Both the position numbers and the translations under genes were made by a program. A model generated the notes under the pieces. It worked only from the letters and a program-made list of their open reading frames with translations, was not told the DNA's origin and did not search any database. DNA of 64,000 nt from Bradyrhizobium aeschynomenes (lineage in GTDB: Bacteria > Pseudomonadota > Alphaproteobacteria > Rhizobiales > Xanthobacteraceae): NCBI RefSeq assembly GCF_013178945.1, contig NZ_JABFDM010000003.1, forward strand, positions 682,001 through 746,000. Direction: 5' to 3'. Below are positions 27,137-36,158 of this stretch, piece by piece; position 1 is the stretch's first letter; every line of letters begins with the position of its first letter.

Positions 27137-28099
27137 CTAGAGATCCAGCACCACCCTGTCGCCCTTGCCGCGCGACACGCAGGGCAGGAAGTAGCCCTCG
27201 GCGCGCTGCGCCGCCGACAGCCGCTTGTCGCGATGATCGATCTCGCCCTCGACGACCCTTGTCTTGCAGGTGCCGCACATCCCCTGCTCGCAGGAGGTCG
27301 CGATCTTGACGCCGTTCTCCTCGAGGAAGGCGGTGACGGTCTTGTCGCCCGGGATCTTGAAGGTTGCGCCGGTGCTCTTGATGGTGACGTCGAACACCTT
27401 GTCGAGCAGCGCGGCCGCAGCCTTTGCGGTGAAGCGCTCGACATGGATGCGCTCCTCGGCAAAGCCCTTCTGCTTGGCCTGGGCGATGATCGGATCCATC
27501 CACCAGTCCACGCCGCAGATGAACAGCTGGGTGTCGTCGGGACGGTCGGCCAGCAGCTCTGCCGCCTTCAGCAGCTGATTATCCTCGGTCGCTTCCTTGT
27601 AATATTTGGTATCGGCGGCAAACGCCGAGGCGTCGATCCGGCCGCGGAAGGAATCCGGCGACATCAGCGCGAACACGTAGTGCAGCTCGAACGGAATGGC
27701 CTTGGCCTTCAGCGTGTCGGCGATCGACAGGATCGGCGTCACGCCGATGCCGCGCGCGACGAGCAGCGCGCGCTTGGTGTCCTTCGGGATCTTGAACCGG
27801 TTGCGCGGGCGGCTGACCTGCAGCCGGTCGCCCTCGTTGATGTCGAGGTGCAGCGCCTTGGAGCCGCCGCGGCTGTTCGCATCCTTCCAGACGCCGATGC
27901 AGTAGCGGTTGCGTTCGGACGCGCTGTTCAGCAACGAATATTGCCGCGTCACGCCGTTCGGCAGGGTGACGTCGATATGGCTTCCCGGAGTGAAGCCGGG
28001 CAGTGGCTGATCGTCGGCCGGGACGAGCTCGAACGAGGCCATGTTGTGCGCCTCGATGGCTTTCTTTGCCACGACGACGGTGTGCAGACTGTCGGACAT
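27137..28099 (-). CDS. Phthalate-dioxygenase-type reductase (FMN, NADH, [2Fe-2S])
   Basis: This 320-residue electron-transfer protein has a flavin-binding N-terminal domain (TRQYSLLNSA), an NAD-binding middle (VARGIGVTPILS) and a C-terminal plant-type ferredoxin domain with ligands in SCEQGMCGTCKTRV plus a later cysteine in FLPCVSRG. This is the order of VanB and phthalate dioxygenase reductase. Its cognate oxygenase is not adjacent. VanA at 37834 already has its own reductase, so this one may serve an unlinked oxygenase or the Rieske protein at 22737. GGAG lies upstream of the ATG at 28099. Confidence 0.9.
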   Translation of the reverse strand: MSDSLHTVVVAKKAIEAHNMASFELVPADDQPLPGFTPGSHIDVTLPNGVTRQYSLLNSASERNRYCIGVWKDANSRGGSKALHLDINEGDRLQVSRPRNRFKIPKDTKRALLVARGIGVTPILSIADTLKAKAIPFELHYVFALMSPDSFRGRIDASAFAADTKYYKEATEDNQLLKAAELLADRPDDTQLFICGVDWWMDPIIAQAKQKGFAEERIHVERFTAKAAAALLDKVFDVTIKSTGATFKIPGDKTVTAFLEENGVKIATSCEQGMCGTCKTRVVEGEIDHRDKRLSAAQRAEGYFLPCVSRGKGDRVVLDL

Positions 28100-28354
28100 C
28101 TGACAACTCCATGGAGCAACCCGGCTGACAAGGAGACGATGCAAGGAGAAGGCCAATTGGCCGCGCCCGCCGCGTGCCGCAGCTTTTGCGCTTGCGCTCC
28201 TAGCTGATGAGATGTATGAGCGTCGCCCGTTTCAACTCCAGATGCGTTCAACGCGAGAGGCCACCAGCCATGTCAAGTCCACTGTGCGCGACACGATCCG
28301 TGCCGACGCTCGCAGTGCGTCCGGCTGATAGTCCCTCTTTGATGTTGAACGACA

Positions 28355-29515
28355 ATGGCCAGGTCATTGATCGCGCGCCGGCAGGAGGCCGAGCGCGCAC
28401 GGGTTGAAGCCTATGAGCTGACGCTGCGCCGTGTGGCGCGGCCGACGCGTCCGCCGCCGGACCTGCACAATGCGATCCGTGAGGCGGAACGTGGCTTCGC
28501 TGCCGACACCATCCGCGACCCTGCGAGCTGGAAGCCGAAGCTGAAGACGCGCGATCCCGCGCGTCTGCGGCTGGCGGCCGCACGGCATCTGTTCGCGCTC
28601 TATCCGGTCGCTCCGCACCTGGAGCAGGTCTGGATCGACGCGACCGGGCTCGACCGCGCCGAGACGGAGTTGCGTAAGCGCTGGTACGTCGTTGCCGCCG
28701 GCGGCGGCTCGCTGTACAAGGCGGGCGCGTCGACGTTGTTGTCGCGCAAGGAGGTTCACGCCTTCCTCAACCCGCTCGGCACGGTCGGCTTCGACGAGGC
28801 GATCTGGCAGGCGATCGCGCGCTCCACCACCGATGATCCCGCCCTGGTGTCGCGGATCACGCGGTCCAGGATCGTGCGGACGCCGCGCGGCGAGCTCGCC
28901 TTCTGGCGCGAGGCAGCGCAGTTCTTCTGCGCGCAGCCGACGACTGTCGAGGAGATCGACGATCTCTGCGACTACATTGCCGACCGCCGCCGGCGCGAGC
29001 GCAAGTTCAGCCTGAAGGGGCGCTCGCTTGCGGCGTTGCGTCGTCTGATGCAGGCCTGGCATCGCGACCTCGCGGTGGTCGCACGCATCGAGGCGGCGCG
29101 GCGCCGCGCGGAGCTGGCGCGTCATCGCTCGGCCGGAGAGGCGGATCTCACCGTGCATTGGCCGGGCGCCCAGCTGGCGGACTGGTCGTGGAGCCTGTCA
29201 GCCAAGGCATCCGCCAAGCGCGACGAGTATGTGATCACGCAGCTGCGCACGGCGGAGTCGTTGGTCGCGGAGTCCCGAGCCATGCGGCACTGCGTCTCGA
29301 GCTACGCGGCGAAGTGCATCGCCGGATTCGCCTCGATCTGGTCGCTGCGTTACCGCCGTCCCGGCAACGTCGATCGGCTGCTGACGATCGAGCTCGATCG
29401 GCAGCACCGCGCGGTGCAGGTGCGCGGCTTCGCCAACCGCCCGGCGCATCCGGACGAGCGCAAGGTGCTGGAGCGCTGGGCCAAGGCGCGCGGCATCATC
29501 CTGCTCGAGACATGA
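28355..29515 (+). CDS. PcfJ-like domain protein
   Basis: This 386-residue basic protein has near its C-terminus the motif ESRAMRHCVSSYAAKCIAGF followed by WSLRY and a strand RLLTIELDRQHRAVQVRGFAN. I associate this pattern with the PcfJ-like family, first noted on conjugative plasmids and of unknown biochemical function. The N-terminal half is arginine-rich and helical. No mobile-element genes surround it here. The start ATG at 28355 lacks a strong ribosome site. It faces the gallate dioxygenase gene convergently. Confidence 0.75.
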   Translation: MARSLIARRQEAERARVEAYELTLRRVARPTRPPPDLHNAIREAERGFAADTIRDPASWKPKLKTRDPARLRLAAARHLFALYPVAPHLEQVWIDATGLDRAETELRKRWYVVAAGGGSLYKAGASTLLSRKEVHAFLNPLGTVGFDEAIWQAIARSTTDDPALVSRITRSRIVRTPRGELAFWREAAQFFCAQPTTVEEIDDLCDYIADRRRRERKFSLKGRSLAALRRLMQAWHRDLAVVARIEAARRRAELARHRSAGEADLTVHWPGAQLADWSWSLSAKASAKRDEYVITQLRTAESLVAESRAMRHCVSSYAAKCIAGFASIWSLRYRRPGNVDRLLTIELDRQHRAVQVRGFANRPAHPDERKVLERWAKARGIILLET

Positions 29516-29555
29516 CCTGCGTCGCTCCTCGTGGGCGGCGCAGGCCGTGCGTGTC

Positions 29556-30836
29556 TCAATGCGCGTCGATCGCGTCGGCCTTGGCGCCGCCGGCGACCGA
29601 ATAGCGCATTGGCACCTTGCGCGTCTTGAGGAAGGCCTCCAGGGTCTCGCCGCGAAAGGCGGCATAGACCTCCGGGTTGGAGACGCCGATCACGGCGGCC
29701 ATCTTCTCCAGCACGAAGAAGCTCACGCCACGTCTGATCATCTCGATCCATCTGCGGTTCCTGATCAGCTCGCGCTCCTCTGCCGTCAGCTCATATTGGT
29801 CCGCGAGCGCGTCGAATTCCTCAACAAATCTCTCGCGGTGCGCGGGGATGACGAGGCGGTGCAGGAAGTCGTTGATGCGGAAATTGCCCTGGCTGCGGCC
29901 ATGCGTGAACGGATAGGTGCCCGCCAGCGTCTCGGCGCCCTGCAGCTCGTGGCCGATATGCGCGCGATAGGCCGCGATCTCCTGCGCATCGGGCGCGTCG
30001 CCGAGATCCTCGAACACCAGCGTTGCGATGTTGGTAACCGACGGCGCATAGGTCTGCTTGTGCACGAGCCTGACCTGGTCGGAAAGCGCGCCGCGCATGA
30101 TCAGCCACATGATCACCTCGGCGCCCTCCATGCCGCCCTTGATCACGTAGTCGGCGATCCGCATCGCGGTCAGCTTCGCCGGGTCCTTCTCCAGCAGATC
30201 GAGGAATTCGCGGTCCCAGTCTTCGTTGAGGAAACCGGCGCGCTCGCCATGCACCTGGTGCGACAGCCCGCCGGTGGCGAAGATCGCGACGTTGAGATCC
30301 TCCGGATAGCTCTCGATCGCCTTGCGCAACGTCCTGCCCAGCTTCCACATGCGCTTCGCGTTGGGGATCGGCAGCTGCAGCACGCCGACCTGCAGCGGGA
30401 CCACGCTGCCCGGCCACGGGCCGCTCGCGTCGCCCATCATCGACAGCGGCGAGAGCAGGCCGTGATCGACCGGCTTGCCCTGGAAGAACGACATGTCGAA
30501 CTCATCGGCCACCATCGCCATGGCGATGTGCTGCGACAGGCCGAGATGCCCCTTGGCGGGCGGCACGTCACGCGGCCCGCCGCCTTCGTCGGCCGCGACG
30601 TAGCGATCGTCGATGCCGAGCGCGAAGGCCGAATAGTGGTCGAAGAAGAACGAGGTGATGTGGTCGTTGTAGATCATGAACAGGACGTCGATGTCCTTGC
30701 GCTTGACCCAGTCGCGCACGGCGTCGAAACCGTCGAAGATCGGCTTCCACGCCGGATCTTTCTGCTTGTGGGTGTCGAGCGCGAAGCCGATCGTTGGCGA
30801 GTGCGACGCGCCGATGCCGCCGATGATCCGGGCCAT
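29556..30836 (-). CDS. Gallate / protocatechuate 4,5-dioxygenase, fused LigB-LigA type
   Basis: This 426-residue extradiol dioxygenase carries the catalytic (LigB-like) domain in the first 275 residues, with likely iron ligands H12 (IGASHSP) and H59 (IYNDH), and a LigA-like small domain from about 300. One-chain fusions of this kind are typical of gallate dioxygenase (GalA, DesB). Protocatechuate 4,5-cleavage is the alternative. GAGGAGGG gives a strong ribosome site for ATG 30836. The divergent LysR gene is the probable regulator. The remaining gallate pathway genes are not in the window. Confidence 0.88.
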   Translation of the reverse strand: MARIIGGIGASHSPTIGFALDTHKQKDPAWKPIFDGFDAVRDWVKRKDIDVLFMIYNDHITSFFFDHYSAFALGIDDRYVAADEGGGPRDVPPAKGHLGLSQHIAMAMVADEFDMSFFQGKPVDHGLLSPLSMMGDASGPWPGSVVPLQVGVLQLPIPNAKRMWKLGRTLRKAIESYPEDLNVAIFATGGLSHQVHGERAGFLNEDWDREFLDLLEKDPAKLTAMRIADYVIKGGMEGAEVIMWLIMRGALSDQVRLVHKQTYAPSVTNIATLVFEDLGDAPDAQEIAAYRAHIGHELQGAETLAGTYPFTHGRSQGNFRINDFLHRLVIPAHRERFVEEFDALADQYELTAEERELIRNRRWIEMIRRGVSFFVLEKMAAVIGVSNPEVYAAFRGETLEAFLKTRKVPMRYSVAGGAKADAIDAH

Positions 30837-30968
30837 GTGTCCCTCCTCGAATGCGGGCCGCATCAGGCAATGACGCGCGGCCGCGCCTCGACCTTACGAA
30901 GTTTCCCCTGTTAGACAACAATGCTAGTGTGCACGGATCGTTTCTCCCAATGAACGAGCGGGCGCGAG

Positions 30969-31925
30969 ATGAAGTGGCGGATCGAGGACATTCCGGTTTT
31001 CCATGCCGTGGTGGCGACCGGAGGCATGACCGGCGCCGCGCGCTCTCTCGGCATGCCGAAATCCTCGGTCAGCAAATCGGTCGCACGGCTCGAGCAGGAT
31101 CTCGGCATTCGCCTGTTCGACCGCAACTCGCGGCGCGTTCGCGTCACCCGCGAGGGCGAGCTGTTCTTCCAGCAATGTCAGAAGATCCTCGACCAGGTCT
31201 TGGAAGCCGATGCCGTCATGACCGGGCTGGTCGGCGTGCCCAGCGGCCGGCTGTCGGTGGCGCTGCCGCCGGCGTTCTGCGAGGAGATCCTGGCGCCCAA
31301 GCTCGCCGAATTCCATCGCCGCTATCCGCGCATCGAGCTCGACGTCGAGGCGACCACGCGGGCCATCGACATGCTCGCGGATCGTTTCGACATCGCGGTC
31401 GTCGTTGGCGTGCAGGAGGATTCGGAGCTGGCGCAGAAGGTGCTGATCGGCGGCCGCCTGATCTGGGTGACGAGCCCTGTTTATCTTGCCGCGCATGACA
31501 TCGGCGACGACGTCCGCGCCCTCGAGCGCCATCTCATGATCTGCGAGCGGCGCTATGGCGACCGCACCCTGATGATCAAGCAGCACGGTCATCTCGTCCG
31601 CTTCGACGTTGGACCGCATGTCGCGCGCATCAACAACCCTCTCGCCGTGCGCCGCGCCGTCGCCCATGGCGCCGGCGTCTCGTTCCTGCCGGAGCATTAT
31701 TGCGTCGAGCTGCTCGGCGAGGGCCGCCTCGTCGAGATCGGCAGGGAGGTCGTGTTCGATACCCGTGCCGCCCAGCTCACCGCGATCTTCCCGAGCCGGA
31801 AGCTGATCTCCTCGCGCGCCCGGGCCTTCCTCGATTTCCTCGAGGAGATCTGCGCCGAGCCCGCGCGCGGCGGCGCGGCGCCTGCAATGAAATCGTCACA
31901 TGACTTCCCTCGCGAAGGCGTCTAA
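30969..31925 (+). CDS. LysR-family transcriptional regulator
   Basis: This 318-residue LysR-type regulator has an N-terminal winged helix-turn-helix (GMTGAARSLGMPKSSVSKSV, then RLEQDLGIRLFDRNSRRV) and a full-length effector-binding domain. It is transcribed divergently from the aromatic-ring dioxygenase with 132 bp between starts, the usual arrangement for a LysR activator and its target. An aromatic intermediate as inducer is inference. The window does not show whether it also controls unlinked genes. Confidence 0.92.
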   Translation: MKWRIEDIPVFHAVVATGGMTGAARSLGMPKSSVSKSVARLEQDLGIRLFDRNSRRVRVTREGELFFQQCQKILDQVLEADAVMTGLVGVPSGRLSVALPPAFCEEILAPKLAEFHRRYPRIELDVEATTRAIDMLADRFDIAVVVGVQEDSELAQKVLIGGRLIWVTSPVYLAAHDIGDDVRALERHLMICERRYGDRTLMIKQHGHLVRFDVGPHVARINNPLAVRRAVAHGAGVSFLPEHYCVELLGEGRLVEIGREVVFDTRAAQLTAIFPSRKLISSRARAFLDFLEEICAEPARGGAAPAMKSSHDFPREGV

Positions 31926-31966
31926 GACGCGCGGCTCTTGAAGCGATCCGTCCGACGAGGGCTGTC

Positions 31967-32686
31967 ATGACCATGCGTGAGCGATGGGAAGATCAGGCCG
32001 GCCAGTGGCTCGCCTGGGCGAGGGCGCCGGGGCACGACAGCTTCTGGCGTCACCATGGCGAGCAGTTCAGCCGCCTGCTGCCACCGCCCGGAGAACTCAC
32101 GCTCGACATCGGTTGCGGCGAGGGCCGGCTGTCCCGGCAGCTCAAGTCCGGAGGGCACCGGGTCATCGGCCTCGATGCCTCGCCATCTCTGATCGCCGCG
32201 GCCAGACAGAGCGATCCAACCATTGCCGTCATCCGCGCCGATGCGGCTTCGCTGCCGCTGGCGGATGCCTGCGCCGACCTCGCGATCGCGTTCATGTCGC
32301 TGCAGGACGTCGACGCCATGCCGGCGGCCGTCCACGAAGCGGCGCGGGTGCTGCAGCCGGGCGGCCGGCTCTGCATGGCGATCGTCCATCCGCTCAATTC
32401 GGCCGGACGATTTGCGGGCCTGGCGGCGGACGCACCGTTCGTCATCCAGGGAAGCTATCTGGACTCTTTCACCTACAGCGATCCGGTCGAGCGCGACGGT
32501 CTCAGCATGACCTTCCACAGCGCGCATCGCCCGCTGCAGAGCTACTTTGCGGCGCTGGAGCAGGCAGGCTTCCTGATCGAGGCCCTGCGCGAGCCGTCGA
32601 CGCCCGAGGCGATCATCACCCGCGACAGTAGCCGGCGTTGGCTGCGCGTGCCCCTGTTCCTGCATCTGCGCTGCCTGCGCCCGTGA
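31967..32686 (+). CDS. Class I SAM-dependent methyltransferase
   Basis: This 239-residue methyltransferase of the UbiE/Methyltransf_11 type has the SAM-binding motif LTLDIGCGEGRLS followed by VIGLDASPSLI, and ARVLQPGGRLCMAIVHP after the central strand. Substrate is unknown. It follows the LysR gene by 41 bp in the same direction. Its stop codon lies inside a perfect 32-bp palindrome, so message 3' end and stop codon coincide. Confidence 0.88.
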   Translation: MTMRERWEDQAGQWLAWARAPGHDSFWRHHGEQFSRLLPPPGELTLDIGCGEGRLSRQLKSGGHRVIGLDASPSLIAAARQSDPTIAVIRADAASLPLADACADLAIAFMSLQDVDAMPAAVHEAARVLQPGGRLCMAIVHPLNSAGRFAGLAADAPFVIQGSYLDSFTYSDPVERDGLSMTFHSAHRPLQSYFAALEQAGFLIEALREPSTPEAIITRDSSRRWLRVPLFLHLRCLRP

Positions 32687-32714
32687 GACGGAGCGCCGCG
32701 GCGCTCCGTCTCAC
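32683..32714. terminator. Perfect 32-bp palindrome between convergent genes
   Basis: GTGAGACGGAGCGCCG is followed directly by its exact inverse complement. The TGA stop of the methyltransferase (32684-32686) is inside the left arm, and the convergent VOC gene ends 8 bp beyond the right arm. It should form a very stable hairpin in both transcripts and can serve as a shared, bidirectional end. No T-run follows on either side. Confidence 0.7.
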
Positions 32715-32721
32715 CACGTAC

Positions 32722-33201
32722 TCATCCCCGCCGCGCCGCCTCGATCGCGGCGACGTCGATCTTGTGCATCGTCATCATCGCGGCGAAGACGCGCTTGGCC
32801 ACCTCGCCGCCTTCGGCCATGGCGTTGGTCAGCACGTGCGGGGTGATCTGCCAGGAGAGGCCCCATTTGTCCTTGCACCAGCCGCAGGCGCTTTCCTGGC
32901 CGCCATTGCCGACGATGGCGTTCCAGTAGCGATCGGTCTCGGCCTGGTCGTCCGTCGCGATCTGGAACGAGAAGGACTCATTGTGGGTGAACATCGGGCC
33001 GCCATTGAGGCCGATGCAAGGGATGCCGCACACGGTGAATTCCACGGTCAGCACGTCGCCCGCCTTGCCGGAGGGATAGTCGCCGGGCGCGCGGTGCACG
33101 GCGCTCACATGGCTGTCGGGAAAGACTTCGGCATAGAAGCGCGCGGCCGCCTCTGCGTCCTTGTCGTACCACAGACAGATCGTGTTCTTGTGCTTTGCCA
33201 T
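32722..33201 (-). CDS. VOC-family (PhnB/3-demethylubiquinone methyltransferase-like) protein
   Basis: This 159-residue protein of the glyoxalase/VOC superfamily, PhnB-like branch, starts with MAKHKNTICLWYDKDAEAAARFYAEVFP and carries the typical FSFQIATDDQAETDRYWNAI and CGWCKDKWGLSWQITP. Annotations of this branch often read 3-demethylubiquinone-9 3-methyltransferase, but no SAM fold is present. The activity is unknown. Confidence 0.88.
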   Translation of the reverse strand: MAKHKNTICLWYDKDAEAAARFYAEVFPDSHVSAVHRAPGDYPSGKAGDVLTVEFTVCGIPCIGLNGGPMFTHNESFSFQIATDDQAETDRYWNAIVGNGGQESACGWCKDKWGLSWQITPHVLTNAMAEGGEVAKRVFAAMMTMHKIDVAAIEAARRG

Positions 33202-33584
33202 TGTGAGTTCCCTTCAATTCCCGGTGCAGGCCGCGCATCGCGCGATGCGGGGCGGTGTGCTGTGCTCAGGCCAGCGCGTCGTCGATCTGGCTGATCCAAG
33301 GACGGTGTCGGGCTGCACCATCCGACACGCACGGCCGGCGGTTGGGAAAAATAAATTCTCAAGATCCCCGACCGAACATCACCTTGGCGCGACCAAAGGT
33401 TGAAGCCGGCTCGAAACGCCCCCGGCGCGATCGTCGCCATCGGCCGATCAGCCGGTCTGCGTCGATCGGAGAGCCGGAAGTGTCGCGCTGCAGCAATCGC
33501 CTGCAGCGGCACCCCATGCCGGCGTCGGGTGTGACTGTTTCGAAGATCGTTTCTCGTGTGACATTCTTTTCGGGAGTGTTTGCG
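33202..33584. other. Gap without a convincing gene
   Basis: This stretch separates the divergent VOC and glycoside hydrolase genes. An in-frame extension of the hydrolase runs through it, but it lacks a domain and a good ribosome site. A short AT-rich patch near 33345-33362 may belong to a promoter, but no boxes could be assigned. Confidence 0.35.
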
Positions 33585-34481
33585 ATGCGCATCGTCTCTG
33601 TTGTCCGCAAGGTTGCTCCACGTTGCTATCCCAACTACTTGAAGGCGTTCGAAGCCGGCGACGAGCTGTTCGAGCGCTTCAAGATCGACACGCCGCTGCG
33701 CATCGCGCACTTCCTGGCCCAGGCGCTGTACGAGACCGGGCGGGGCACCGTTCTGTTCGAAAGCCTCAAATACAAGACCGCGGCGCGGCTGCTGGAGATC
33801 TTCGGCGTCGGACACCACAGCGCGGCGATTCGGCCCGACGAGGTCGATCAGTACCTCAACAATGACCGCGCCTTGGCCGAACGGGTCTACGGCCTGGGCA
33901 ATCCGAAGAAGGCGAAGGAGCTCGGCAATACCAAGCCGGGAGACGGCTACAAATATCGCGGCGGCGGCCTGCTGCAGACCACGGGCGGGGCCAACTACGC
34001 CAGAATGGGCAAGCTCACCGGCGTCGACTTCTACGCCGATCCCGATCTGATCGTGTCTCCCGAGGCAGCGTTGCTGCCGGCGCTGCACGAATGGGACGAG
34101 GGCGGCCTCAACCGCTACGCCGACCAGAACGATATCCGCAGGATCACGCGCATCATCAATGGCGGCTACAATGGCCTGAGCGGGCGAACCGATCTGTTCG
34201 AGACCATCTGGGCCATCGTCGGCAAGGCCGGAGCCCTCGATGTGGCCTGGAAGGCGGCCACAGCCTCCGATGAGACCCGAGAGCTTCAGGAGGCGCTGAA
34301 TGATCTCGGAGCTACGCCGGCGCTGGTGGTCGACGGACGCTATGGCCCGGCCACGGCGCAGGCGGTCGAGTGGTTCCAGGCGCATGCCAAGATTCCGGTG
34401 GACGGCAATGCCGGTGTGGTGACGCAGGCGGCACTCGGACTTCGCTTGAATGCGCGGCCGACGTCGGATCGCGCCGCCTAG
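33585..34481 (+). CDS. GH19-type peptidoglycan/chitin hydrolase with peptidoglycan-binding tail
   Basis: This 298-residue protein has a GH19 lysozyme/chitinase-like catalytic domain (residues 1-210), with likely catalytic glutamate E50 in QALYETGRG, E59, and the motif YKYRGGGLLQTTGGANY. A C-terminal peptidoglycan-binding module follows (LQEALNDLG...VDGRYGPATAQAVEWFQ). No signal peptide is seen, as in phage endolysins. CGGGAG lies 8 bp before ATG 33585. A second cell-wall enzyme follows at 34602. No holin, spanin or virion gene is present nearby. Confidence 0.86.
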   Translation: MRIVSVVRKVAPRCYPNYLKAFEAGDELFERFKIDTPLRIAHFLAQALYETGRGTVLFESLKYKTAARLLEIFGVGHHSAAIRPDEVDQYLNNDRALAERVYGLGNPKKAKELGNTKPGDGYKYRGGGLLQTTGGANYARMGKLTGVDFYADPDLIVSPEAALLPALHEWDEGGLNRYADQNDIRRITRIINGGYNGLSGRTDLFETIWAIVGKAGALDVAWKAATASDETRELQEALNDLGATPALVVDGRYGPATAQAVEWFQAHAKIPVDGNAGVVTQAALGLRLNARPTSDRAA

Positions 34482-34601
34482 CGCGGCGCTGGATCCGAGG
34501 TTCGATCCCACGCGTCGCGTTTCTTTTTTTGGCCGCGCTCGCGTCTCGACGCGACGCGCGCAGCTTTCATGACGCGGTTTTCAGAGGCAGGAGGGATATC
34601 G

Positions 34602-35303
34602 ATGACCGACGGCGAGAAGATGCTGCAATTGGCAAAGACGCGGATTGGCGAGAAGTACGTCAATGTATGCGTGCCGAAGAACAACAGGAACTGGCATGGT
34701 CCGTGGGACTGCGCCGAGTTCATGTCGTGGCTGGTCTATCAGGTCGGGGGATTTCTCTATGGCTGCGTCGATGACAAGGCCAATCCCGCGACGGTCGAGG
34801 CCTATACCGGCGCCTGGAAGACGGACTCGGAGCGGCTCGGCAAACGCATTCCGTGGCAGCAGGCCGCGTCGACCGTCGGCGCCGTCCTGCTTCGCTATCC
34901 GCCCGGTCCAGGCATGATGGGGCACATCGTGGTGTGCGACGGCAAGGGCGGCACGGTCGAGGCCATGGGCACGGCCTATGGCGTCCGCGCGGGCAAGGTC
35001 TCCGGCCGGCATTGGGACACGGGTGTCCTGCTGCCGAACTTCACCTATCGCGAGGCGGGAGATGAGCTGGAGCTGGAGGAGCCGACCAAGCTCTATGCGA
35101 TCGGCCGGCCCGACATGAAGGCCTCCGTCATCAAGGATATCCAGCGCGCCTTGCGCGATCTCGGCTTCAATCCGGGCCCGATCAACGGCGAGTACAACGA
35201 TCTCACCGTGGCCGCCGTCGCAGCCTTCCAGGCGACCAAGGGCCTCATCGTCGATGGCCAGGTTGGTCCGCAGACGGCCAAGCGACTGAAGATCGACCTC
35301 TAG
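34602..35303 (+). CDS. NlpC/P60-like cysteine peptidase with peptidoglycan-binding tail
   Basis: This 233-residue protein has an N-terminal NlpC/P60-like domain, with probable nucleophile C37 in GPWDCAEFMSWLVYQ and catalytic H108 in GMMGHIVVCDG, then a C-terminal peptidoglycan-binding module (IQRALRDLGF...VDGQVGPQTAKRL). AGGAGG with 6-8 bp spacing supports ATG 34602. No export signal is visible. It lies 120 bp after the GH19 gene, and both share the same tail type, so they look like a functional pair. Confidence 0.8.
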   Translation: MTDGEKMLQLAKTRIGEKYVNVCVPKNNRNWHGPWDCAEFMSWLVYQVGGFLYGCVDDKANPATVEAYTGAWKTDSERLGKRIPWQQAASTVGAVLLRYPPGPGMMGHIVVCDGKGGTVEAMGTAYGVRAGKVSGRHWDTGVLLPNFTYREAGDELELEEPTKLYAIGRPDMKASVIKDIQRALRDLGFNPGPINGEYNDLTVAAVAAFQATKGLIVDGQVGPQTAKRLKIDL

Positions 35304-35769
35304 CATGCGGCGGCCGCTTGTGCGGCCCCTTGCGCGCATCGGCTGATCAGGGGCAGGGCGTCGAGCCCTGAACGCGTCGGGCGTCCCGTTTTCTTCGGAG
35401 CCGAAGCGCGTCCGGGTGATCTCGACCATGGAGAGCCGTCGCGCACCGCCATCAGTGCGCGTCGGCCCCGCTGGCCTGTCGTCGCCTCGTGCGACTTTGT
35501 TGTTGCGTTTTTTCAGAAATCATGCTTTTCTCCCCGCAACCCGCCTCGAGCAGAGGGACGTACGCGTCGTCACGAACGTTGAGGTGGGTGGCGATGGACG
35601 TGACGGCCGTGCCAGACGAGCGCGAGCCGTTGCGGACGGCGAAGTCGTGTGGTCCTGGCCTCTCGACGCTGAGGTCAAGTTCGCGGTCGTTGCTGTGACG
35701 GCACGCGCGGGCGATGGGGGCAAGAGAGCCGATCCCCAGGGAGAGCACGAAGGACACCGTAACACCATC

Positions 35770-35875
35770 GCGCGGGGAAGGCCGGGATGTTCCGGCCAAA
35801 CCTGTGGTGACTGCCGCCTGCTTTCTTTTCTGCAGGCGGGCCATGGGGGCGGCAGGCTCCCGGCCTTCTCCGCGC
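35770..35875 (+). repeat. Structured repeat, copy 1 (nested hairpins)
   Basis: The outer arms 35770-35787 and 35858-35875 pair over 18 bp with one G-U. Inside is a hairpin with CCGCCTGC (35814-35821), a 10-base pyrimidine loop and GCAGGCGG (35832-35839). Copy 2 lies in opposite orientation at 53163-53267. Outer stem bases differ between copies but pairing is kept. A non-coding RNA or transcribed palindromic repeat is possible. Confidence 0.7.
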
Positions 35876-36035
35876 CCTCTCACATTCTGGAGGGACAACA
35901 TCGATGCATCACTCGGGCACGCCGTGCCGCGAGAGGGCGATGACGTGCCGTCAAAGACTCGTCTCGATATTTGTCTCCACTCGATATTTGTCTTCATGAG
36001 CCGTGTAATGAAAGGCGCCAGCCAAAGCCTCCGCC

Positions 36036-36158
36036 GTCGTCCCGGCCTTGAGCCGGGACCCATAACCCCAGGGAGAGGTTTGAGGCACGATAGTCGATCG
36101 ATCCCGCCAGGCCTCGACGGGCCGGTGGCTATGGGTCCCGGCTCAGGGCCGGGACGAC
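36036..36158. repeat. Long palindromic repeat, type 2 copy
   Basis: Arms of 28 bp (36036-36063 and 36131-36158) begin GTCGTCCCGGCC and end GGGACCCAT, matching as inverse complements at 27 of 28 positions. A second, partly disrupted copy lies at 52885-53037. Confidence 0.8.

Noticed and set aside
35416..35943. Possible 175-residue plus-strand gene.
   Set aside because: It lies across the structured repeat, has no ribosome site and resembles repeat-derived frames. The nested hairpins explain the sequence better.
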